Below, one piece after another: positions 1 through 8,018 of a DNA stretch of 64,000 nucleotides. The DNA comes from Mycobacterium gordonae (GTDB lineage Bacteria > Actinomycetota > Actinomycetes > Mycobacteriales > Mycobacteriaceae), in NCBI RefSeq assembly GCF_017086405.1, contig NZ_CP070973.1, positions 2,108,001-2,172,000 on the forward strand, given 5' to 3'. Position numbers and translations under genes: made by a program. The notes beneath the pieces were generated by a model. That model was given only the letters and a program-made list of their open reading frames with translations. It was not told the origin of the DNA and did not search any database. The stretch's first letter is position 1. The number at the start of each line of letters is the position of its first letter.

Positions 1-52
1 CACGGTTTCGAGCTTGGCATGACTCGGTGACATGGTGCTCGGCCAGACGCGT

Positions 53-73
53 TAACGTGACGGTCTGACGTTA
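53..73. promoter_or_regulatory. Weak inverted repeat upstream of the SDR gene
   Basis: TAACGT at 53-58 is mirrored by ACGTTA at 68-73 with a nine-base spacer, about 45 bp before the SDR start. It could be an operator, but six-base arms are short and no second copy was found. The first 100 bases hold no gene. Confidence 0.25.
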
Positions 74-115
74 CAAATTGCAGGGAATCTGACAACCCAG
101 ATATTGGAGGTTCGG

Positions 116-874
116 GTGGAGATCAGCGGGAAGAAAGTCGTCGTCATCGGCGGCGCCTCGGGAATGGGACGGGCCAGCGCCGAACTTCTGCACCAGCGTG
201 GCGCCCGGGTCGCGGTGCTCGACCGGGAGAGTTCGGACGGCAAGGCGGTAGCCGACGGAATCGACGGCAAGTTCTATCCGGTCGACGTCACCGACTTCCC
301 CGGCACCGAGCAGGCGCTGCAGGCGGCGGTCGACGATCTCGGTGGCCTGCACGTCACGGTGACCACCGCCGGCGGCGGGATCGCCAAGCGGACCATGACC
401 AAGTCCGGCCCGCACGACCTCGAGTCGTTTCAATCCGTTATCGACCTGAACCTGATCGCCACCTTCAACATCAGCCGGCTGGCCGCCGCCCACATGGCCA
501 AGAACGACCCGGAGGATGACGAGCGCGGCGTCATCATCAACACCGCGTCCATCGCGGCGTTCGAGGGCCAGATCGGGCAGGTCGCCTACACCGCAGCCAA
601 GGCCGGTATCGCGGGCATGTGCCTGACCATGGCGCGCGACCTCGGGTCGTTGGGCATCCGGGTGTTGGCGATCGCGCCGAGCCTGTTCGCCACCGGGTTG
701 ACCCAGGGCATCCCGGACGAATTCGCGGTGGCGCTGACGAAGGACGCCGCATTTCCCAAGCGGCTCGGCCGGCCCGAGGAGTACGCCAAATTGGTTGCGG
801 CCATCGTGGACAACCCGATGCTCAACGGTCAGTGCCTGCGTCTTGACGCGGGGCAGCGGTTCGCGCCCAAGTAG
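116..874 (+). CDS. HSD10-like short-chain dehydrogenase (3-hydroxyacyl-CoA dehydrogenase type)
   Basis: This 252-aa cytosolic SDR has the Rossmann glycine motif GGASGMG near the N-terminus, a catalytic serine in NTASIAAFEGQ and a YTAAK tyrosine-lysine pair. The stretch from NTASIAAFEG to the C-terminal NGQCLRLD closely follows human HSD17B10-type 3-hydroxyacyl-CoA dehydrogenases, so NAD-dependent oxidation of a 3-hydroxyacyl-CoA or hydroxysteroid is likely; the substrate is not known. The GTG start is chosen because GGAGG at 106-110 lies five bases before it; an upstream TTG at 104 overlaps that ribosome site. The gene precedes the acyl-CoA dehydrogenase by 78 bp, consistent with one beta-oxidation-like pathway. 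Confidence 0.85.
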   Translation: MEISGKKVVVIGGASGMGRASAELLHQRGARVAVLDRESSDGKAVADGIDGKFYPVDVTDFPGTEQALQAAVDDLGGLHVTVTTAGGGIAKRTMTKSGPHDLESFQSVIDLNLIATFNISRLAAAHMAKNDPEDDERGVIINTASIAAFEGQIGQVAYTAAKAGIAGMCLTMARDLGSLGIRVLAIAPSLFATGLTQGIPDEFAVALTKDAAFPKRLGRPEEYAKLVAAIVDNPMLNGQCLRLDAGQRFAPK

Positions 875-904
875 TACCCCGGCCGGGTCAGCCGCCCGCG
901 GCGC

Positions 905-920
905 ATTGAGTACACTCTTT
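905..920. promoter_or_regulatory. Operator candidate, copy 1 (ATTGAGT-AC-ACTCTTT)
   Basis: A 16-bp imperfect palindrome with half-site ATTGAGT, centre AC and right arm ACTCTTT lies 33 bp before the acyl-CoA dehydrogenase start and overlaps a -10-like TACACT. A second copy lies at 3482-3497 in another promoter of the same cluster. The GntR protein encoded at 4732-6177 is the natural candidate ligand; this is inferred from position only. Confidence 0.5.
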
Positions 921-952
921 AGAGATTCACCAGCGCCGCGAGGAGGACCCGC

Positions 953-3118
953 ATGGGTATCGCACTGACCGACGACCATCGCGAACTCGCCGAGGTGGCG
1001 CGCGGGTTTCTGACGTCCCAGAAGGCGCGCGCGGCGGCGCGGTCGCTGCTCGACGCGCCGGAGGAGGCGCGGCCCTCGTTCTGGCAGGGCTTCGTCGAAC
1101 TGGGCTGGCTCGGTCTGCACATCGCCGAGGAGCATGGCGGATCTGGTTACGGCCTGCCCGAACTGGTGGTGGTGATCGAAGAACTCGGCCGCGCGGTGGC
1201 CCCTGGGCCGTTCGTGCCTACCGTCATCGCCTCGGCGGTGATCGCCCACGCCGGGACCGCCGCTCAGCAGTCCCGGCTGTTGCCGGGCCTGATCGACGGA
1301 ACCGTTGCCGCGGGGGTCGGTCTGGTTGGGAGCGTTCGGGTTTCGAACGGCGTTGCCGACGGGGAGGCCGGGATCGTGCTCGGCGCCGGGTTGGCGGACC
1401 TGCTGGTGCTCACTGCCGGTGACGACGTGCTGGTGCTGAACCGCGGACGGTCCGGCATCTCCGTCGAGGTGCCGGAGAACCTCGACCCGACCCGACGCTC
1501 CGGCCGCGTTCGACTGGATAACGTCACCGTGACCGACGACGACATCCTGTCCGGCGCGGCCGCCTCGGCCCTGGCCCGGGCGCGGACGCTGCTGGCCGCC
1601 GAGGCCGTCGGCGGTGCGACCGACTGTGTCGAATCGGCGGTCGAATATGCCAAGGTGCGCAAGCAGTTCGGCCGCACCATCGCGACTTTCCAAGCCGTGA
1701 AACATCATTGCGCGAACATGCTGGTGGCGGCGGAGTCTGCGCTGGCCGCCGTGTGGGATGCCGCCCGCGCGGCGTCGGAGAACGAAGAGCAGTTCCGGTT
1801 GGTCTCGGCCGTCGCCGCCACACTGGCCTGCCCCGCCTACGCGCGGAATGCGGAGCTCAACATTCAGGTGCACGGTGGCATCGGCTTCACCTGGGAGCAC
1901 GACGCGCATCTGCATCTGCGCCGCGCCCTGGTCACCTCAGCCCTGCTGGGCGGTGACGCGCCGGCCAGTGACGTCTTCGATCTCACCGCGGCCGGAGTCG
2001 TGCGGGAGAACAGTTTGGACCTCCCGCCGGAGGCCGAGGAGTTGCGCACCCAGATCCGTGCTGACGCCACCGAACTCGCCAGGCTGGAGAAGAAGGCGCA
2101 GCGCGACAAGCTCATTGAGACGGGTTACGTGATGCCGCACTGGCCCAAGCCGTGGGGTCGGGCCGCCGACGCGGTGGAGCAGCTCGTCATCGAAGAGGAG
2201 TTCCGCGCGGCGGGCATCCGGCGTCCCGACTACGGGATCACCGGTTGGGTCATCCTCACGCTGATTCAGCACGGCACCGATTGGCAGATCGAAAGGTTCG
2301 TGGAGAAGGCGCTGCGCAAGGACGAGATCTGGTGCCAGTTGTTCTCCGAACCCGAGGCCGGCTCGGATGCGGCGTCGGTCAAGACCCGCGCCACCCGGGT
2401 CGACGGCGGCTGGAAGATCAACGGGCAAAAGGTGTGGACCAGTGGGGCGCAGTACTGCGCGCGAGGTCTGGCCACCGTGCGCACCGACCCGGAGGCGCCC
2501 AAGCACGCGGGGATCACCACCGTCATCGTGGACATGAAAGCCCCCGAAGTCGAGGTGCGCCCGCTCCGGCAGATCACTGGCGGCGCGGAGTTCAACGAGG
2601 TGTTTTTCAACGACCTGTTCGTGCCCGACGAGGACGTGGTCGGGGCGCCCAACTCCGGGTGGACGGTGGCGCGCGCCACGCTGGGCAACGAGCGGGTCAG
2701 CATCGGCGGCAGTGGCTCGTTCTACGAGGGGTTGGCCTCCGAACTGGTCAAGCAGACCCAACGTCGTTCAGATCAGTTGGCGGGCGCGGTGATTCGGGTG
2801 GGCACCTATCTGGCCGAGGAGAATGCGCTGCGACTGCTCAACCTGCGGCGCGCCGCCCGCAGCGTGGAGGGTGCTGGTCCGGGGCCCGAAGGCAATGTCA
2901 CCAAGCTGAAGCTGGCTGACCACATGATCGAGGGCGCTGCCATTTCGACGGCCCTGGCCGGTCCGGAGACGGCACTGCTGGATGGCCCCGCGGCAATGGC
3001 CGGACGCATGGTGATGGGTGCGCGCGGCATGGCGATCGCCGGCGGGACTTCGGAGGTCACCCGCAACCAGATCGCCGAGCGGATTCTCGGCATGCCGCGC
3101 GACCCGCTGATCAACTGA
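953..3118 (+). CDS. fadE22: Fused two-domain acyl-CoA dehydrogenase, FadE22 type
   Basis: This 721-aa flavoprotein contains two acyl-CoA dehydrogenase modules in tandem (about 1-350 and 360-721), the same length as M. tuberculosis FadE22. The second module shows LFSEPEAGSDAASVKTRA and a VWTSGAQYC stretch typical of the FAD and acyl-CoA binding region, and ends with GARGMAIAGGTSEVTRNQIAERILGMPR. Fused mycobacterial FadEs such as FadE34 act like the alpha2-beta2 enzymes of steroid side-chain oxidation, so a bulky acyl-CoA substrate is plausible. ATG follows GAGGAGG. The neighbouring HSD10-like SDR, DUF35 protein and thiolase-like protein fit the same route. A shared palindrome overlaps its promoter. 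Confidence 0.9.
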   Translation: MGIALTDDHRELAEVARGFLTSQKARAAARSLLDAPEEARPSFWQGFVELGWLGLHIAEEHGGSGYGLPELVVVIEELGRAVAPGPFVPTVIASAVIAHAGTAAQQSRLLPGLIDGTVAAGVGLVGSVRVSNGVADGEAGIVLGAGLADLLVLTAGDDVLVLNRGRSGISVEVPENLDPTRRSGRVRLDNVTVTDDDILSGAAASALARARTLLAAEAVGGATDCVESAVEYAKVRKQFGRTIATFQAVKHHCANMLVAAESALAAVWDAARAASENEEQFRLVSAVAATLACPAYARNAELNIQVHGGIGFTWEHDAHLHLRRALVTSALLGGDAPASDVFDLTAAGVVRENSLDLPPEAEELRTQIRADATELARLEKKAQRDKLIETGYVMPHWPKPWGRAADAVEQLVIEEEFRAAGIRRPDYGITGWVILTLIQHGTDWQIERFVEKALRKDEIWCQLFSEPEAGSDAASVKTRATRVDGGWKINGQKVWTSGAQYCARGLATVRTDPEAPKHAGITTVIVDMKAPEVEVRPLRQITGGAEFNEVFFNDLFVPDEDVVGAPNSGWTVARATLGNERVSIGGSGSFYEGLASELVKQTQRRSDQLAGAVIRVGTYLAEENALRLLNLRRAARSVEGAGPGPEGNVTKLKLADHMIEGAAISTALAGPETALLDGPAAMAGRMVMGARGMAIAGGTSEVTRNQIAERILGMPRDPLIN

Positions 3119-3137
3119 GACGCGTCTGCTCGCGCAG

Positions 3138-3476
3138 CTAGACGACAGGCGCGAACAGCGGGGCGCCGCCGGTGCCCCGCTGTGGGAGGATGGCAACGGC
3201 CATCCCGGATGCTACCGAATCCGGTTCGCAGTCAACGATATTGGCGGCAACCCGAAGACCGTCCTGTTCGGCCAACTCGACCAGTGCGATCACGTAGGGT
3301 GTCGGGATCTCCGGGTTGTAAGGGTGGTAGTTGACGGTGTAGGTGAACACCGTGCCTTGGCCGGACACGGGTTTGGCGATCAGTGGCCCGCCGCAATCGC
3401 GGCATTCTCCGGCGGCCGGATGCACCCAGTGCGCGCACTCATCGCAGTGCTCGACGAGCAACGGGGAGTTCGACAC
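3138..3476 (-). CDS. DUF35 Zn-ribbon/OB-fold protein, probable thiolase partner
   Basis: This 112-aa protein has a rubredoxin-like zinc ribbon with CDEC and CRDC cysteine pairs in the first 30 residues, then an OB-fold with GTVFTYTVNYHPYNPEIPTPYVIALVELAEQ-type sequence. DUF35 proteins pair with thiolase-like subunits; in mycobacterial cholesterol side-chain breakdown the ChsH2 DUF35 domain activates the retro-aldolase Ltp2. The thiolase-like gene at 3540 is divergent with only 63 bp between start codons, supporting a joint complex. GTG at 3476 is taken as start because it gives a normal N-terminus just before the ribbon; no good ribosome site is visible, so the start is approximate. Confidence 0.75.
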   Translation of the reverse strand: MSNSPLLVEHCDECAHWVHPAAGECRDCGGPLIAKPVSGQGTVFTYTVNYHPYNPEIPTPYVIALVELAEQDGLRVAANIVDCEPDSVASGMAVAILPQRGTGGAPLFAPVV

Positions 3477-3481
3477 GACTA

Positions 3482-3497
3482 ATACAGTACACTCAAT
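3482..3497. promoter_or_regulatory. Operator candidate, copy 2 (ATACAGT-AC-ACTCAAT)
   Basis: This site lies between the divergent DUF35 and thiolase-like genes. It has the same AC centre and the complement of the ATTGAGT half-site found in copy 1 at 905-920, so the two sites together suggest an ATTGAGTACACTCAAT operator. It sits next to the DUF35 start codon and contains -10-like hexamers for the rightward gene. Confidence 0.5.
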
Positions 3498-3539
3498 TCG
3501 TCCTGGTATGTCGCGTGTGGGGTCTACGGGCGGTGCAGA

Positions 3540-4724
3540 TTGAAGTACTTCGAGAAAGACGCGATCGTGTCCGGCATCGGAATCTCGCGTATCGGACGTC
3601 GCACCGGGATTCCCGGTCGCGACCTGACCATGGAGGCGGTGCGGACCGCCATCGACGACGCCGGACTGCAGGCGGCCGATGTCGACGGTATCGCGACGCT
3701 GGGTGATACTCCCGCCGCCGAGGTCAACGCCGAACTGCGGATCGATGCCGCCGACTGTGGCAGCGGCTTTGGTACCGGCGGTCTGCTCAGTCCGGTGATG
3801 TCCGCGTGCCGCGCCGTCGCCGAGCGACGCGCCCGCCACGTGGTGGTCTACCGCACCATCCAGATGCTGGGCGGCACGATACTGCAGGACAAGAACGCTC
3901 CCGCTCCACCCCTTGCCCGGATGTTCGACGCCCCCGAAGGTGAGCGTCCCGCCGTCGGCGCCATGGACGACATCAACGATCTGGTTGCCGCGCACGCGTA
4001 CTCGGCGGCCAACTGGCTGGCCCTGAACTGCCGTCGGCACATGGACCTGTACGGAACAACCAAGGAGCAGCTGGGCTGGATCGCTCTCAATGGACGTCGC
4101 AACGCCGCGCTGAATCCCCTTGCGGTCTACCGGGATCCGATGACCATGGCGGACTATAGGGGTGCCCGAACGGTGTCCACGCCGTTCGGATTGCTGGATT
4201 GTGATGTACCCATCGACGGCTCGATCGCGGTCGTGGTTTCCCACGGCGAGTACGCCGACGACTGTCCACACCGCGCCGTCAAAGTCGAGGCCATCGGCGG
4301 TTCCGATGGTGCCGGCGGATGGTTTCACCGCCAGGACTATCCGAAAATGGCGATGTCGGACGCGGCGGCGCAGATGTGGTCGCGGACGGAATTGACGCCC
4401 TCGGACCTCGACGTGGCCCAACTCTACGACGGGTTCACCTATCTCACCCTTGCCTGGCTGGAAGCGCTCGGGGTGTGCGGCGACGGTGAGGCGGGCCCGT
4501 TCGTCGAGGGCGGCGCTCGCATCGCCAGAGACGGGCTGCTGCCGGTGAACACCTATGGCGGCCAACTTTCGGCGGGCCGCATGCACGGCTACTGGGCATT
4601 GCACGAAGGGTGCGTGCAACTGCGCGGTGAGGCAGGGGAGCGGCAGGTTGAACGGCGGCCGGAGGTCGGCGTGGTTTCGGTCGGCGGTGGCCCGGTCGCG
4701 GGATGCATGCTGCTCACATGCTGA
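3540..4724 (+). CDS. Thiolase-like lipid-transfer protein (Ltp/SCP2-thiolase family)
   Basis: This 394-aa protein has the thiolase fold pattern: an N-terminal AIVSGIGISRIGRRTG, a central LNPLAVYRDPMT stretch, LYDGFTYLTLAWLEALGVCG and the NTYGGQLSAGRMHG C-terminal signature of Ltp-type proteins. Many members lack classical thiolase activity and act as retro-aldolases with a DUF35 partner, here encoded divergently next door. The frame has no ATG or GTG near the start; TTG at 3540 is the only usable initiator. The GntR gene begins eight bases after the stop, so the two are probably co-transcribed. Substrate unknown; a CoA thioester is likely. Confidence 0.8.
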   Translation: MKYFEKDAIVSGIGISRIGRRTGIPGRDLTMEAVRTAIDDAGLQAADVDGIATLGDTPAAEVNAELRIDAADCGSGFGTGGLLSPVMSACRAVAERRARHVVVYRTIQMLGGTILQDKNAPAPPLARMFDAPEGERPAVGAMDDINDLVAAHAYSAANWLALNCRRHMDLYGTTKEQLGWIALNGRRNAALNPLAVYRDPMTMADYRGARTVSTPFGLLDCDVPIDGSIAVVVSHGEYADDCPHRAVKVEAIGGSDGAGGWFHRQDYPKMAMSDAAAQMWSRTELTPSDLDVAQLYDGFTYLTLAWLEALGVCGDGEAGPFVEGGARIARDGLLPVNTYGGQLSAGRMHGYWALHEGCVQLRGEAGERQVERRPEVGVVSVGGGPVAGCMLLTC

Positions 4725-4731
4725 GGCGGCA

Positions 4732-6177
4732 GTGACCGTCGAATCGGATCGCGTTCGGTCGGACAAACGAGCCGCGAAAATCGCCCGTCGTATCGAAGAG
4801 GACATCGTCCGCCGCGGCTGGGTGGTCGGGGAGTCGCTTGGGTCGGAAGCGGCTCTGCAACAGCGTTATGGCGCGAGTCGTTCGGTGCTGCGCGAAGCCG
4901 TGCGGCTGGTCGAGCATCACCAGGTCGCCCGGATGCGACGCGGACCCAACGGCGGGTTGCTCATCTGCGAGCCCGATGCCGGCCCTGCTACCCGCGCCGT
5001 CGTGATCTACCTCGAACATCTGGGCACCACGCTGGTCGATCTGCTCAACGCCCGCCTCGTCCTCGAGCCGCTGGCGGCCGCGCTGGCTGCCGAACGCATC
5101 GACGAAGCCGGCATCGAGAGGCTACGAGCGGTATTCAGCGCCGAGGCGAAGTGGCGACCGGGCCGACCGGGCCGACCGGGCGACGAATTCCACATCGCAC
5201 TGGCAGAGCAATCGAAAAACCCAGTGTTGCAGTTGTTTATCGATGTCCTGATGAGACTGACCAAGCGCTATGCTCGCGCCTCGAGAACCGGCTCCGCGGC
5301 GCAGGCAGCCGACGCCGCTCGCAAGATGCGCGGCGCCCACGCCGACATCGTGGCGGCCGTCACCGCCGGCGACTCGGCCCGGGCCAAGACGCTCAGCGCA
5401 GGGCACGTGCAGCGGGTGACGGCCTGGCTGGCCGAGCACCGTGATCCAGCGGGTGCAGCCACGTCCGGCCCGGTCGGCAAGCGCCTCCCATCCGAGGCGC
5501 CGCGCGGCAAGCTCGCCGAGGTACTGGCCGCCAACATCGCCGACGACATCGCGGCCGACGGCTGGCAGGTCGGCTCGGTGTTCGGCACCGAGACGGCGCT
5601 GCTGAAGCGCTACCGGGTGAGCCGGGCGGCGCTGCGTGAAGCGGTGCGGCTGCTCGAATATCACGAGGTCGCCCATATGCGCCGAGGCCCCGGCGGCGGG
5701 CTGGTCGTCGCGCGGCCCCGCGCACAAGCCAGCATCGACACCATCGCGCTGTACCTGCAATATCGCAAGCCCTCGCGGGAAGACCTGCGCTGCGTACGCG
5801 ACGCCATCGAGGTCGACAATGTGGCCAGAGTCGTGGCACGTCGAGCGGACCCCGACGTGGCGGCTTTCCTGGCCCGCGGGGCCAGTTGGGGCGCGGCGGG
5901 CGCAGTCAGCGACGCCGCTGTCGAGGAATTCCGTTTCCACGTGGGTTTAGCGCAGCTGGCCGGCAACGCACTGCTCGACCTCTTCCTGCGCATCATCGTC
6001 GAACTGTTCCGCCGGCACTGGTCGACCACCGGGCACGCCCAGTTGACGTCGACCGACGTGGCCGCCGTGGAGAACGCGCACCGGCGGATCCTGGAAGCGA
6101 TCGGTTCCGGCGATGACAGTCTGGCGTGCTATCGCGTTCGGCGGCACCTGGACGCCGCGGCGTCATGGTGGCTCTAG
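4732..6177 (+). CDS. Tandem-duplicated GntR/FadR-type regulator
   Basis: This 481-aa cytosolic regulator consists of two complete GntR-FCD units in one chain. Winged helix 1 (about 12-80) has YGASRSVLREAVRLVEHHQVARMRRGPNGG; winged helix 2 (about 265-325) repeats it as YRVSRAALREAVRLLEYHEVAHMRRGPGGG. Each is followed by a helical FCD ligand domain with conserved histidines (DEFHIALAE and EFRFHVGLA). FadR proteins normally dimerise from single-unit chains, so this may be a covalent pseudo-dimer, as in Rv3060c of M. tuberculosis. The linker after FCD1 residue 138 has an RPGRPGRPG run from a short DNA repeat. GTG at 4732 follows GAGGC. It probably controls the adjoining acyl-CoA genes. Confidence 0.85.
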   Translation: MTVESDRVRSDKRAAKIARRIEEDIVRRGWVVGESLGSEAALQQRYGASRSVLREAVRLVEHHQVARMRRGPNGGLLICEPDAGPATRAVVIYLEHLGTTLVDLLNARLVLEPLAAALAAERIDEAGIERLRAVFSAEAKWRPGRPGRPGDEFHIALAEQSKNPVLQLFIDVLMRLTKRYARASRTGSAAQAADAARKMRGAHADIVAAVTAGDSARAKTLSAGHVQRVTAWLAEHRDPAGAATSGPVGKRLPSEAPRGKLAEVLAANIADDIAADGWQVGSVFGTETALLKRYRVSRAALREAVRLLEYHEVAHMRRGPGGGLVVARPRAQASIDTIALYLQYRKPSREDLRCVRDAIEVDNVARVVARRADPDVAAFLARGASWGAAGAVSDAAVEEFRFHVGLAQLAGNALLDLFLRIIVELFRRHWSTTGHAQLTSTDVAAVENAHRRILEAIGSGDDSLACYRVRRHLDAAASWWL

Positions 6178-6238
6178 CCGCGACACGCGGAAGAGCAAAA
6201 CGGCGCGCGTGGCAACGGCGTGCGCTGGGTACAGCAAT

Positions 6239-6245
6239 ACTCAAT
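6239..6245. promoter_or_regulatory. Single ACTCAAT half-site
   Basis: One exact copy of the ACTCAAT half-site lies about 50 bp before the MEDS-ATPase gene, between CAGCAAT and AGACAGT. The opposite arm is not conserved, so this may be chance. Confidence 0.2.
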
Positions 6246-6292
6246 AGACAGTCGGCACAGTGGCGTGCCGGCTGAGTTGGGTGGGAGTCTCT

Positions 6293-7270
6293 ATGGCAAC
6301 AAGCACGGAGATCAAGCCCCTTGGCGCTACGAGAGGTTTTGTGCATTCTGCGCTGTTGTACCAGTCCGAGCGGGAATGTCTGGACTCCGTGGTCCGGTTT
6401 GCCGCTGACGGTTTTGCGTTAGACCAGCCGGTGCTGGTCGCTGTGCCGAGGGACAGGCTGGCGATGTTGGGGCCGTCGCTGGTGGCGGCTCGCGCCGGGT
6501 CTTATGCCGAACTGCGCCTTGTCGACATCACCGACGCGGCGCGGAATCCAAGCCGGTTCCTGGCCATGGAAAGCGCGTTCGCCGAGAAACACGCCGACGA
6601 CACCGTCCGGATCGTGAGCCAGCTCGTCTGGCCCGGGCGCAGCGGCGATGAATGTCTGGCCTGTGCGGAGCACGAGGCCGTCATCAACGGGGCGCTCAAG
6701 ACGAGGAACGTGATGGGGCTGTGTCTCTACGACGCCACCCAATTGTCGGACCATGTGCTGGCAGACGCCCGTTGCACCCACCCCTTGCTGTGGAAAGACG
6801 GATCGGCCCACCACAGCGAAGACTACGCACCGGAACGAGTACTGGCACGCTGCAATCAGCCGCTTCCCCCGCACCCGGGCGCGGTGACATACACGGTCCG
6901 GCGCACCGCGGACCTTCGCCCGGCGCGATCGTTCGCCGCCGACTATGCGGGCTGGGTCGGACTGTCCAAAGACGGTGTGGACGACCTGCAGATGATCGCG
7001 ACCGAACTAGCGACGAACAGCCTGCAATACGCCGGCGGTTCCTGCCAGCTGGCGTTCTGGCGTCATAACGAGCATCTGGTCTGCGAGGCCCGCGACGACG
7101 GGCGGCTCAAAGACCCCTACGTGGGACTCAGGCGCCCGACCGCCAGCGGCACCGCCAGTCGCGGACTGTTTCTCGTCAATGCGATGGCGGACCTGGTGCG
7201 TACGCACACCACCGCGAACGGCACCACCATTCAGGCGTATTTGAGGTTGGATCCGTCGCGGGATTGGTGA
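6293..7270 (+). CDS. MEDS-domain protein with anti-sigma-type ATPase domain
   Basis: This 325-aa protein has an N-terminal MEDS/DcmR-type sensory domain (about 15-165; HSALLYQSERECLDSVVRF) and a C-terminal HATPase_c_2 domain (about 205-320). The ATPase part has the N-box IATELATNSLQYA, a CEARDDGR segment and RGLFLVNAMADLV. There is no histidine phospho-acceptor domain, so it resembles RsbW-like serine kinases or anti-sigma regulators that bind STAS partners rather than a classical sensor kinase. No partner gene is adjacent; a STAS gene lies far away at 60.4 kb. ATG at 6293 follows GGGAG. Ligand unknown. Confidence 0.75.
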   Translation: MATSTEIKPLGATRGFVHSALLYQSERECLDSVVRFAADGFALDQPVLVAVPRDRLAMLGPSLVAARAGSYAELRLVDITDAARNPSRFLAMESAFAEKHADDTVRIVSQLVWPGRSGDECLACAEHEAVINGALKTRNVMGLCLYDATQLSDHVLADARCTHPLLWKDGSAHHSEDYAPERVLARCNQPLPPHPGAVTYTVRRTADLRPARSFAADYAGWVGLSKDGVDDLQMIATELATNSLQYAGGSCQLAFWRHNEHLVCEARDDGRLKDPYVGLRRPTASGTASRGLFLVNAMADLVRTHTTANGTTIQAYLRLDPSRDW

Positions 7271-7298
7271 CCGGGTCTGGCGCTGCCGCCGGGATTCG

Positions 7299-7439
7299 CT
7301 ACTGGGGCACTTCCGATATTGGCGGCGGCGGCACTATCGGGGCGACCGGCGCCTTCGGCGCGCAGCCGATGGACAGCAGGGCGAAACCGGTGAACAGCAC
7401 GGCGCCGATGACGGCTTTCACCCGGGTTCTTGCGCTCAT
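7299..7439 (-). CDS. Small lipoprotein-like peptide 1
   Basis: A 46-aa reading frame starts with MSARTRVK, continues with a hydrophobic segment AVIGAVLFTGFALLSIGC and ends with a proline-rich tail. The cysteine at residue 26 after a lipobox-like LSIGC suggests a secreted lipopeptide anchored to the membrane, though -3 Ser is not ideal. A strong GAGGAGGG ribosome site at 7446-7453 precedes the ATG. The gene is convergent with the MEDS-ATPase gene. Two further genes of the same design follow on the same strand at 7624 and 8019. No family is recognised. Confidence 0.6.
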   Translation of the reverse strand: MSARTRVKAVIGAVLFTGFALLSIGCAPKAPVAPIVPPPPISEVPQ

Positions 7440-7623
7440 TGGCGAGCCCTCCTCAAGGACGGCGGCGAATTGACGCCGATGAAGGTGTTACCTGCGTCAC
7501 ACTAGCGGGTTCGGCCCCGTCGGGGAATACCCGAGAACGATAGTTAATCCCCGTACGGCACAACGACATGCGCGAGAGGGCCACCGGCTTACCGTCAAGC
7601 CGGTCGATCGCTGCTAGCGCTAG

Positions 7624-7764
7624 TCAGCCGAGCTGCGAGGTGCCGCCACCGATTTCTGGTGTCCGCGGCGCTTCTATGGGGCGACTGCAACCGACCGCAA
7701 ACAACGCGAACGCCGCAAGGATCAGGGCTCCAACCGCGTGCAGCGTTTTCCGCTCGGTGCGCAT
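7624..7764 (-). CDS. Small lipoprotein-like peptide 2
   Basis: This 46-aa frame (MRTERKTLHAVGALILAAFALFAVGC, then a polar tail with PIEAPRTPEIGGG) is the same length as its neighbour at 7299 and shares the basic start, the A-FAL hydrophobic core and the lipobox-like FAVGC. AGGAAGG lies about seven bases before ATG. The mature peptide would be about 20 residues after the lipidated cysteine. Function unknown; the similarity suggests duplication. Confidence 0.6.
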   Translation of the reverse strand: MRTERKTLHAVGALILAAFALFAVGCSRPIEAPRTPEIGGGTSQLG

Positions 7765-7950
7765 GTTCTCGCCTTCCTACGCCGTGCCGGGGCGTGCTTG
7801 ATGTGACAACTGGCGTCTGCGATGCTAGCGCCGCTCGACGTCCGGCGAGCCGGTTTTCGGGGAACTGCGGAAAATTCAGCACGAATTCAATCGCAGCGCG
7901 CACTCTGCCATTTTGGCTTTGGTGGTAAATGCATTCATTCGGTACGTCAG

Positions 7951-7991
7951 CCCGCTGGGAACCGACTGCGAGTGCAGCGGTTCCCAGCGGG
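7951..7991. terminator. Perfect 14-bp stem hairpin
   Basis: CCCGCTGGGAACCG at 7951-7964 pairs perfectly with CGGTTCCCAGCGGG at 7978-7991 around a 13-base loop. It begins 28 bases beyond the stop of the third small lipoprotein gene, a position that suits a mycobacterial terminator lacking a U-run. Confidence 0.6.
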
Positions 7992-8018
7992 TTCCCCCGA
8001 CGTTATTGGGTGTTGCTT

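Noticed and set aside
71..1915. Very long reverse-strand open frame of 614 codons.
   Set aside because: It lies opposite the SDR and fadE22 genes, has no domain pattern, and is explained by GC-rich third-position bias. The same holds for 39535-41274 opposite ctaD and other long antisense frames.
7951..7991. Strong hairpin considered as an inverted-repeat end of a mobile element.
   Set aside because: The arms are contiguous, no partner copy is nearby, and its place after a stop codon suits a terminator.
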